Translations under genes and position numbers: made by a program
Shown: positions 16,538 to 25,882 of the stretch, piece by piece
Layout: the number at the start of each line of letters is the position of its first letter
How positions within the stretch are numbered: the first letter of the stretch is position 1
The notes under the pieces: model-generated
Seen by the model: only the letters and a program-made list of their open reading frames with translations
The model's database searches: none
Told to the model about the DNA's origin: nothing
Source of the DNA: Archegozetes longisetosus
Lineage: Eukaryota; Arthropoda; Arachnida; Sarcoptiformes; Trhypochthoniidae
Assembly: GCA_018873245.2 (NCBI GenBank)
Contig: JAEMBT020000003.1
Coordinates: 5,165,843-5,229,842, forward strand
Direction: 5' to 3'
Length of the DNA: 64,000 bases

Positions 16538-17238
16538 CAGTGATGCTCAACGCTCGAGCGTTGAGCGTCAAGTCATAGTACGTATCTCCCAAATTAGAAA
16601 TATAGTATAGATATTTTTTAATGCAAAAAAGTTAGTATTTACTAAATATAAAATTTTACACAAAAATTTATGACTTATTCTGTTTTAAAGAATTTAGACA
16701 GAATCTTTTTGAGTCTGAAACTAAGTGTGTTTACACATGAAAGCGTTTATGAAAGAGAGACAGACAGACATTGGTATAAAATGTACTATCAAAAAGTTCT
16801 AACATTTAAGTCAATGATTATTCAAAAAGTTATAAACTTAACTTATAAGTTATTACTAGACTTTTTAGTACTTTTAAATATGGACTCTAATGTATTGCAA
16901 TCTCTCTCTCTCTTTATAAACGGTTTCATATCTTCAATATAAACATTTTATTTATATGACATCAGATTTTGAACTAAAGTATTTGTTTGGATAGTTTTCA
17001 ATCAGTGAGTATCATATATATGAAGTTTATATACAGATAAAGTTACAGCTTAAGTAAAATAAGTTAATTTTATGCAGAAAAAGCCTTTCAATTCACGAAC
17101 TTTGCTTACTTGACGCTCGGCAAACGCTCGGCGCTCGAGCGCCTCGAAAAAGTGAGCGCCGAGCGTTTCATTTTCCCCGAGCGTTAGCGCGAGCGCCGAG
17201 CGCCAATTTCTGACCGAGCGCGAGCGTGAGCATCACTG
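16538..17238. mobile_element. Non-autonomous hAT-superfamily element (MITE-like), 701 bp
   Basis: The element starts with CAGTGATGCTCAACGCTCG and ends with the inverse complement (CGAGCGTGAGCATCACTG). The outer 12 bases (CAGTGATGCTCA) of the terminal inverted repeats are identical. It is flanked on both sides by the 8-bp direct repeat gtaatagt. An 8-bp duplication together with CAG...CTG termini is diagnostic of hAT transposons. The interior is AT-rich and has one 90-codon ORF (16670-16942) without transposase features, so it must have been mobilised in trans. It lies 331 bp upstream of the TXNL1 start codon. Confidence 0.9.
17110..17229. repeat. GC-rich CGCTCG/CGAGCG subterminal repeat array of the hAT element
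   Basis: About 120 bp just inside the right terminus is packed with CGCTCG and its complement, plus CGCCGAGCG variants, in both orientations. It stands out sharply from the AT-rich surroundings. hAT transposases often bind short subterminal repeats; that role here is inferred. Confidence 0.85.
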
Positions 17239-17246
17239 GTAATAGT
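17239..17246. repeat. Right 8-bp target-site duplication of the hAT MITE
   Basis: This gtaatagt is an exact copy of the sequence at 16530-16537. Confidence 0.92.
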
Positions 17247-17569
17247 AGTATTATTCATTCATAAGCAAAGCTGCTCATTCATAATTGTATCATATAAAAC
17301 ATTTGTTTATATGATTACATAACTATTGATTAGCTCTCATCGCTTATTCTAGTTTGTGAGTAGTTTTATGCTTTGCAACTTTTGGCAATAATCAAATGAG
17401 AATGAGACAGCATGTTTGAAATGAGTGCCCTCTATTTGTTAGACATCCATTACTTCATGTGATTGTTAACTATCATTATTTTGCGATTTTTACCAAATTC
17501 ACTACTAGTTTCTTATTTCATTTACAAATTTATTTAATTTAACAAAATATTAGAGTTGAAAGCTAGAAA
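17247..17569. other. TXNL1 upstream region
   Basis: These 323 bp between the MITE and the TXNL1 start should hold its promoter and 5' UTR. I see no clear TATA box or other motif I would defend. Confidence 0.5.
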
Positions 17570-18569
17570 ATGCCGGTAATAGTAGTAAGAGATGACACAC
17601 ACTTTCAAAATGAGATGTCAAATAGCGGAAACAATTTGGTTGTGGTAGACTTCACTGCGAGCTGGTATGCAATCATATCTCAGTTTTGACTTTTCACCAC
17701 TTTATTTGTTTTCTGGTCAGGTGTGGTCCGTGCCAGAGAATTGCACCCGTATTTCAACGGTTAAGTAATGAGTACACGAATGGAGCTATATTTTTGAAAG
17801 TAGACGTCGAACAGTGCCCAGAATCGGCTCACAGCTATAGTGTTCAAGCTATGCCTACTTTCATGTTCTTTAAGAATAAAGTGTTGTTGGCCCGCATTCA
17901 AGGTGCTGATCAAAACGCACTCGAGAGTAAGATAAGGGAACTGATTGGTTCTTCGGCTAACAGTTCAGATGGCGGTCAGTCTACCGACAGCGGAGTTGTC
18001 GGTCATATAGACTTGTCCTCTTTTATTAATAAAGCTGAATCTGAATGTCTTAACGAGTCGGATGAACACAATCTATCGGGATGTCTGACAACGGGCTCAT
18101 CTAGTTATTTGGAGTCTGATTGTGACGAACAGCTAATTATTAATTTGGCGTTTAATCAACCCTTAAAACTCCATTCACTAAAATTAATGGCGCCTAAAGA
18201 GAACGGACCAAAAAATATTAAGCTATTTATTAATCAACCTAGAACTCTTGATTTCGATCAATCAAACTCTATGGAGCCGATTCAGAAGATTGAACTTTCA
18301 GCTGAAGATATCTTAAAAGGAAATCCAGTACCATTGCGTTACGTTAAATTTCAAAATGTTCAAAATTTGTTGGTATGCATTAATTTCTATTCTATTCCTT
18401 TCCTCTATTAATTAATTGTTAATTTTGTTAATAGATTTTTGTTGAAAATAATCAATCTAATAGTGAAGTGACACGGATTGATTATCTATCAGTTATTGGT
18501 TCTCCAGTTTCTTCAACAAACATGAATGACTTCAAAAGGATTGCCGGCAAAAAAGGCGAAAGTCATTAA
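17570..18569 (+). CDS. TXNL1: Thioredoxin-like protein 1 (thioredoxin + PITH domain)
   Basis: TXNL1 is a cytosolic/nuclear redox protein that associates with the 26S proteasome through its PITH domain. Exons are 17570-17664, 17721-18372 and 18435-18569, giving 293 aa, close to the human 289. An N-terminal thioredoxin fold (residues about 1-110) has the active site WCGPC at residues 32-36, created across the first splice junction, and a cis-proline loop QAMPT. A Ser/Gly-rich linker leads to a PITH domain from about residue 125 (SSFINKAESECLNESDEHNL to the end). The C-terminus, NMNDFKRIAGKKGESH, matches the conserved family end almost exactly. The ATG is the first in frame. The gene converges on TMEM161, with 157 bp between the stop codons. 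Confidence 0.97.
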
Positions 18570-18590
18570 CTCTTTTTTAATAATGTTTGA

Positions 18591-18596
18591 TTTATT
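18591..18596 (-). promoter_or_regulatory. Candidate polyadenylation signal for TMEM161
   Basis: AATAAA on the minus strand lies about 130 nt past the TMEM161 stop codon and beyond the TXNL1 signals, implying overlapping antisense 3' UTRs. Confidence 0.4.
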
Positions 18597-18644
18597 GGGT
18601 TCATACTAACAATCAAATTATTCAAAGCAATGGATTCAAACAAT

Positions 18645-18654
18645 AATAAATAAA
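18645..18654 (+). promoter_or_regulatory. Candidate polyadenylation signals for TXNL1
   Basis: Two overlapping AATAAA hexamers lie about 76 nt downstream of the TXNL1 stop codon. Confidence 0.5.
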
Positions 18655-18726
18655 AAGATCTAAATTAAAATTTTTTAAAGTTGACTAAATTGTTGCATAG
18701 GTTAATCTATTATGCTTCGCAAAGTA

Positions 18727-21700
18727 TCACGAAAAATATGAATGATATATAAATCCAATCGAAGAGGTAGCGAACCAAACACTGCAGAGCCACCAAACCA
18801 TAAATCCCGTTAAACCTCTTAAAACAATTGGATTGAATACATTTTTCAACATAGCGATTGTAAAATCCGGTCCTGTTTTAGAGGTCGTAGAATTGTTTGC
18901 TATTTCTATCGGTTCATTATTCCAAACATAACTACTCCACGAATAGTTGCCTAAAGTTTTCATTATTAAAGTCATGAATAAACAGATGAATAATGGGGCG
19001 ATATATTGAAGAGTCACAACACATAAGTAGTAGAAAACACGTGCGATCTGTCAATTAAATTCAATACAATTCAATAGTATTTAATTAATCTGTTTTAGTG
19101 TTTGAAAATACTGACCAGTTTTTGGAGGTCAACGTTTGTGATACGTCCCGTCTCCTTTTTGAGAAAAGTTAACTTTTGTGGAGCAATATTCAGATATGAC
19201 TGTAAATATTTCCTAATCAGACCAATTCTCAGACTTACTACAAGAATGATTAAGATGATGCGAGTTGTCTCAAAGCTATCGCTTGTCATTCTAAGAGAAA
19301 TGTAAATTACAATCATTTCATTTTCATCTAAAAGTAATTATAGCCATACATCGTTCCTCTTGAGGACCAGGTTTTTGTAGTTAAGTAGTCTCTAGCGACT
19401 GGCTTAACCCACATCAATATTATGAATAGAGGTGATATGAAACTAAGATTCAGTAAAACTCTGAAATTAAAATAGATATCAATGAACGAGAGTTGCAATC
19501 ATTTTAAAGCTAAAAGTTTTCGAAACATTTCATAGCTCTAAGTAATTAGATTTGAATTGAGAAATTCAATTAATTTCCGATTAGAAACCAAGGAGACTTG
19601 TCAAGTTTGACATTTCCTCAAATTGAACATCTATTTCAAATAATCTAAAGTTAGTTGTCGATAGATTATGATTAGTTTTAATGCTCTCTTAACTCACTAA
19701 TTAAAAGCTTGTTAAATATAAAAAATTATAATTTATTTGTCAAGATTTTCGCTTAGGAATTGACATGACCTTAAAATCCATTAGCTTTTAGAAGTCGATA
19801 GGCTTAAGGAACTTAATTTGTATTCGAATATTTGTGATAAGTAATAGAAAAATTCTAGTCATTCAACTATTAAGTTAAGAAACACCAGAAGAGTTTAATT
19901 AAAGAGTGCTAAACCTCACTGAATAAGTCCACATTCGAGAAATAATTTATTATTTATGTCTGAATTGAGTCACGATATTGTGATTTGCTATCGCCTAATA
20001 AAAAGATAGAAGTGTTCTGCAATTTTTATTTCCTGGGAGTAAAAAAGTTAGTCAACACGCAATACTTGTGTGAGGACTATGTGATTTTATGATTGATAAA
20101 CTTATAACTGTATTGTACCGATCAGAAGGTCACACATAATGATCGCAAGCCTGTTTATTCTCTTCTATTCACAAATCAAATATATTTTCCAATTTAAGAT
20201 TGTCAATCATTACTTTTCCTCATTTTCAATTGCCAGTATTTTAAATTTTCTCTAATCATTGTTTTGTGAACAATTTCATATTGGTTGTAGTTTGTTTTGC
20301 TATACTTTTTGAGTTTAATCGCATCGAACCTAGCTTCCAATCGCTCAAAAAAGTGGCATGTTTTACATAAAATATAACTTAAGTTTTTCAACCAGAAACT
20401 TTATAAAAGTTTGACTTTATCTTTTATTCATGACCGTGAAGTTTGATTTTTAATTTATTCATGAAATGTCAATGATTTCATCCGTGATAAGGAATCAATC
20501 ATAAAAGCATTAAACGATATTATCATGAAGAGGAGATTCGACACAATAAGATTAAGCCTTAAGTTAAACACCACACTCAAAAGTTTGGGTTAGTCACAAA
20601 AGTGCTAAGATTCGTTAATTTTAAGCCCAAAACTTATCGAACGGTCGCTTATAGAGCATTATTGAAGAGCTCGCAAGACAACTGGCAGATAGACTTGCAA
20701 AGCCTAACATAAGACTAGTATTGATCATAGTCAACTTTTACAACTTTAAAATCAAGTGAATAATGTTTTGCATGCTTTGGTTTAGAGCACTTACAAAAGC
20801 ACATGATTTCCTTCTGCATAGACAAGAGCGTCCAAATGCATTTTGGCAAGTCTCATTCCGGGAAATGTGAAAAAGGCTCCGATAAGTCCGCACCAAATGG
20901 CGAGCCAGAATTTGAACATAAGCAGCGAAGTTGGACCAGTTGCGTTCTCAGCCATTCCATGAGCTTCTAATAATTGAAATGCACTTTCATTGAAACTCTT
21001 ATAAGCAGGTATTAAGCCAAACTCTAGAAAGTTTTCGTCAGCGATCAAAACTATCATTGCGGTCAAGAAGAAAAGACAACCCGAAACGATACACATCGAA
21101 CGCTCACCAATCGCTTCATCTCCGCCTCGAAAATATAGAGCTGTTATTGAAAACAATATTTTCCTGAATAAAAAACAAACATTCAAGTCATGCGTATACT
21201 ATTAATAACTTAAACAATTGAAGCCTGATTTTGAAGACCTGTCTTAGCGTATAAGATTTATAACCCCGGTCAAATAATTTCTAACTTTCCTGTTAAACTA
21301 TTTTGTCATTCGTAGGTATCTCTTTCTTTATATCAACTTTCAAAGCATAAGAGGAAAAACACCACTGAATGACTCAAATAATATGCGAGTTTGCGATATT
21401 TTAAAGAGAAAGGGAAATCCATTATTTATAAACTATTGGCTATTAGACAGATTATAATTTCTTATCTTCTGTGACTAGAAAAATTAAACGAAATAATCTT
21501 TTCTATCTTTGAAATGATGATACATTTGATGGCGAGAGATGAAGACTGTAAAGATAGGTCTGGAAAGTGAGGCGTTAATTAGTAGTTGATGACTTACAAA
21601 CTGAAAGCGACGACAAGCGAACACCAAACTAGACTCAAATTGTATTCGTTATTATTAGGCACTAAGAAGTAATAGAACTCTGTCAACAAGTAGATAACCA

Positions 21701-22170
21701 GTGTATAAACTCCAAAGTCGATCAGCCATTGAAATTCTGCGTAGTATGGCAATTGAATCAAATCTATCACATTAAGAGGCTCGGCTTCTAATGTCAATGA
21801 TATATTTCGCGGCACATTAAATGTATTGCAACTTTCTTCTTTGTTTTCTTTTCTATTCTTGTGTCCTTTTGATGTGTTTTTAGGCAAACCTGCGATTTCT
21901 CGTAAGTGCTCGTCACTTGGGTGTAAATATCGTATCAAACTATATTTCAATTTAATCAGTAATCAATTAATCAATTCGCAAACTAGTTCAGATTATATAC
22001 CCGTTCGATAGAAGCCATCGTCCAATTGAATAACGAGCCGAAAGTTTGTTCAGTACGCTTAACGAAATTAAAGTCAATACCAATTGAATTCCAAACAACG
22101 CCTTTTTTAAAACCAATTAATTCATTAATGTCTACTTCAATTAAATACATTTTCTAGTCAATTATACCAT
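18727..22170 (-). CDS. TMEM161: Transmembrane protein 161 (TMEM161A/B family)
   Basis: This is a conserved multi-pass membrane protein of poorly defined biochemical role; the vertebrate B paralogue influences cardiac rhythm. Seven exons: 22170-22168 (ATG only), 22101-22001, 21939-21598, 21163-20795, 19460-19350, 19290-19116 and 19047-18727. All phases agree and give 473 aa, against 487 in human TMEM161B. Family blocks seen in order include GIQLVLTLI, YLHPSDEHLREIAG, QWLIDFGVY, DENFLEFGL, GAFFTFPGMRLAKMHLDAL, SPLFIILMWVKPVARDYL, RIGLIRKYLQSYLN, KKETGRITNVDLQK, RVFYYLCVVTLQYIAPLF and KTLGNYSW. About eight hydrophobic segments are visible. The initiator is inferred: the frame upstream of 22101 has a stop, and ATG|GTATAAT at 22170 joined to the acceptor before 22101 gives M-A-L-F-G-I-Q as expected. 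Confidence 0.94.
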
Positions 22171-23018
22171 TAATGGACAGTTGTTGTCGTCTTAAACAAC
22201 GAATGATAAACAAATGCCTTAAAAATGTTCAAACAAATTAATAGTAAATGTTATCAAAACTAATGTTATTACTCAGTATTTTTATGAGACATTTAATTTC
22301 AATATGAGCTCATTAATAGTATAAAGAAGGAATCATTTTATATAAATCTAATTAATAAAAATGATTAAACATTAAAGGCATTAAATATCTACTCATCCAT
22401 TCACATGTGTTTTGTGTTATTGTATTGAAGTACTAGTGAAGCAATGCATGCGTTTATTATTGATGCGAACACTTGCGCGCATAGCTTTATATAGTAGTGA
22501 AGGACAAAATGCGTTTAGTTTGCTAAGGTACTTCTTATTTCCTAACGACTCATTACATTCTTCATAACTCTTAAAAGTAGAACGAATCTCCTCACAATTT
22601 ATAATCTCTGCTGTTTATGTTTATACGACATTTTCTCTTCTGATAAACTTGTCTCTAAGTTATAAAATTGTCAGGAAATTGGGTTCAACTGTGAATCTAT
22701 AGGAGAAATGAAATCATTTTGAACAAACAATCTATTAAGAAATAACGGCTAAATAGATGAGAACTCAATATGTGTCTTTCAATGAATTTAATCTCTAGAA
22801 GTTCTGAAGGCGTTTGCATGAAATAACTTACATATAATGTTAACATTTCGTTATTATAAAACCATATAATATATTCATTTCAGTCTTACTCATTTGATAA
22901 AATTTATACAAATAATAATGAGTCTCAAAAACAATATTATACATAAATATGAAGATAACGACCTGATTGAGAATATTTTTAGAAATAATGACAAAAATAA
23001 AAATCACAGAACAGTACA
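22171..23018. other. Spacer between TMEM161 and MFSD14
   Basis: This AT-rich 848 bp lies between the 5' end of TMEM161 and the 3' end of MFSD14, both on the minus strand. It should hold the TMEM161 promoter. I see no coding sequence or notable motif. Confidence 0.5.
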
Positions 23019-25374
23019 TCATAACGGTTCCAAGTCTTGCATTAATGGCAGTTGGGATTCAGAATTAATTGGACCTCTTTTATGCATCTCATATCTTGAG
23101 TCTTCTTTCTTCCTAATAGGACTTGTTTTGGACTTAATGGAATGGCCTAAAGAGTTGTCTTCATCATTACTACCACTGCTTTTGCCGTCGTTGACATTAG
23201 AGCCAATACACTGAGTGTCATTGCGCTGGTATTGCATACTTGTGTAATAGTATTGAGAGGCTGTTCGAGAGAATTTACTAGCGCTATAGTTTACATTACT
23301 CTCACCATTCGAGTTATGATGAGATGGATATTGAATAAGCTCTGGTATAAATGCAGTCACTAGTATAGCCAATAGAACCAGAAATGCTCCGAAAACAAAC
23401 GGTGGGCCAGGTATCAATTGGTTATCAGGTAGGTGAAGAGTGTGTGTTACACTTGAGTTCATTATTCTATCATTCGCCAGAAGAGCCCCTCTCTCTCCTC
23501 CACCCGGATATTGAGCCACAACGGGAATATTATGCGTCAAATCCACGTGAAATAAATTAAATACGAAACCGTACACTGCTGGACCCAAACCATTGCATAA
23601 TCCTCTCATTCCAGTGATCATTCCTTGTACTAGACCTTGTTTGTCAGCGTCAGCATAAGTTGACACATAAGCACTTATGGCTGGATATGCTATTCAATAC
23701 AAGAACCTTCTTTTAGTATTGTACTTAGAATTATAAAAATCAAAATATTTACTTATGCTGGCCAGGGCTGCGATAATGCCTGCCGTCCACATCATCCTAT
23801 CGATTGAAAGTATATCATTAAGTTACATTAACTAAATTTAAATCTATCAAATTATACCAGGTTTGACTTCCAAAGCCATACCACATCAACTGAAGCATTT
23901 CGAATAACAAGCCAATCATTATTGTGTTTTTACTGCCAACACTTTTCATCAACATAGTAAGCATTGCGGTCTGAGTCAATAGAGTTTAATTAAACATTTG
24001 CAAGAACTGACATAACACCAATAAATACCTGAGCAACCACTGATAAAAGTCCAACAACAGCAATGAATAGAGCCACGTCTTCAGCGCTGAATCCCATGAC
24101 AAGTCTTAAATAAACAAAGAAACAAGAGTATTGTCCTGCTTCTGGTAGGTATGAAAGAAAGACAGCGATGCATAACATCAGGATCATTCTGTCTTTGCCC
24201 ACTTTGCGCATAGAGGCGAACGGGTCCGCAGTTTCCCAGAGCGATATCGACTTAAGGCGCAATTTTTCAGGCAATGATTCGGGAACGAACAATAATATGA
24301 ATATGACATCTAAAATAGCTATGATGGTTGCTAAAAATATGACTAGATTATCACTATAGACACTACTCAAATAGGCTCCCAATGCTGGAGACGTTACTAG
24401 ACTTGCAGCAAATGTGGCTGAAACCTACATGGGCAGAAAGTCACGTTTCAAACTATTTTCTTTGTTTATAATATCAATTCAAATAAGAGGTCTACTGACG
24501 AGTCCGTAAGCAGCACTTCTTTCATGTTCACTTGTCACGTCTGCAACATATGCGAAAACCACTGAAAAGGTGACAGCGAATACACCCGATAGTGATATCA
24601 TAGCGAAATACCACCTGCAATAAAACATGAATATCAGATAATGAACTTTATGCTATAACAATAAAAGCTAATGCTCTGTCACTGAGTTATTCATACCATG
24701 TATTAATTCTCATTAGTGGAATGGGAGAACATGTAAAAATACGGTTATTAAGAGAAAAAATTTTCGGCCCCACAAATCACTTAAGGCTCCGATTAGTGGT
24801 GCACTTAAAAACGATAAAAAGCCCTAAATTCAAATATAAGCTCAATCAGTCATATTAAAAATTAGAAGGCTAGGTCATCATCAATACTTTAATGCCGACA
24901 ATCAGGCCATTCATTAGGAAAGTGTGATTCGGAAAAGTTTCGTTTAGTACCTAATCAAATGATATGAATCAATATATAAGATATTCAATAATATATTATA
25001 TAAATCGTTATATAAGATGTTTATGTTTTCGATTCAATATCAATAATATTGAGCATTTATAGAAAAATACGATCAAATAAATTAGTCAATAGTGCGTTGA
25101 ATACCGTAATCATAGGAGTTGTCAGTAGACCCCAAGCGAAGAACTCCAAAAAGATGACAATAAGTGCGTGATATACTGTTGGCTCACTTACGCCAAACAT
25201 CTATACAAATATGAGAATAATAGACAAGTTTAGTAAAAGAGAAAGAAAAGAGAAGAAGGTATTAAAAGATAAACAGATGTTAAATAAAAAATGATTTACG
25301 AGAAAGGAATTAGCCATAAGCGACTGTTTGCGACCACTTCTAACAATTACGCCGACAACACGATTACGACTCAT
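23019..25374 (-). CDS. MFSD14: MFSD14/HIAT1 major facilitator superfamily transporter (single-base frameshift in exon 4)
   Basis: This belongs to the hippocampus-abundant-transcript (MFSD14A/B) group of 12-TM putative solute carriers; the substrate is not established. Exons: 25374-25300, 25200-25105, 24950-24888, 24823-24697, 24614-24500, 24424-24029, 23970-23858, 23796-23753 and 23689-23019. Recognisable blocks are YHALIVIFLEFFAWGLLT, NETFPNHTFLMNGLIVGIK, FLSAPLIGALSDLWGRK, WWYFAMISLSGVFAVTFS, VPESLPEK, FLSYLPEAGQYSCFF, ADADKQGLVQGMITGMRGLC and IPGPPFVFGA. Exon 4 is 127 nt, but the flanking phases require 128. The run of five A (plus strand 24735-24739) needs one more base to restore the expected TCSPIPLMRINTW. 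With that base the protein would be 566 aa. The C-terminal tail (from about residue 455) is hydrophilic and longer than in human (490 aa). Confidence 0.95.
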
Positions 25375-25811
25375 TTAGTATCATATATACCGTTGATCAG
25401 AACGAAAACTTTTATTAATTATATTCCTATTTAACTCTAAATACTCTACTATTAAATACATCTAATCCTTCATTACCAGTTACAATCAAATAATTGAATG
25501 GTCTAGGAATTTATTAAATCGATTTAGAGATAAGATTGGATTTAGTAATAATAATGACTAATACGAGGCACTGGTTCTCCATCAATTCATTTCTATATTG
25601 TTTTGCCTTAACGTGTAAATACCAATACGTGTAACGCAACGATATTTCAGTAGCCAAATAACGCTCATTCACTCTTACGTTTTCACATCATATTTGTGAG
25701 CAATTCAAATATACATCATCTCATTACAAACTGTAATGCATCACAATTAATAACGTCTCTAAAGCTTGCTTACCTTTTTGTCAATTGATTCAGTTGTTAA
25801 CTTAGGCTTAA
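25375..25811. other. Spacer between MFSD14 and IARS2
   Basis: AT-rich DNA between two minus-strand genes. It should include the MFSD14 promoter and the IARS2 3' UTR. No coding exon was recognised. Confidence 0.5.
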
Positions 25812-25821
25812 TTTATTTATT
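25812..25821 (-). promoter_or_regulatory. Candidate polyadenylation signals for IARS2
   Basis: Two overlapping AATAAA hexamers on the minus strand lie 62-71 nt past the IARS2 stop codon. Confidence 0.45.
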
Positions 25822-25846
25822 TAATAATTAATTTAATAATTAATTT
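25820..25846. repeat. 12-bp AT tandem repeat (tttaataattaa)
   Basis: Two exact copies of a 12-mer plus a partial third lie in the 3' flank of IARS2. This is low-complexity DNA. Confidence 0.7.
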
Positions 25847-25882
25847 AAAGAAACAAAAGACAAAATATGTTAATGGAATAAA

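Noticed and set aside
16670-16942. A 90-codon ORF inside the hAT element.
   Set aside because: It shows no DDE/RNase-H-like or BED-finger features and reads like translated AT-rich DNA. It is too short for a transposase.
17239-17587. Twelve bases gtaatagtagta occur both next to the MITE's right duplication (17239-17250) and inside the TXNL1 first codons (17576-17587).
   Set aside because: The second copy encodes the conserved protein start and lacks element ends. The match is short and low-complexity, so chance is the simplest explanation.
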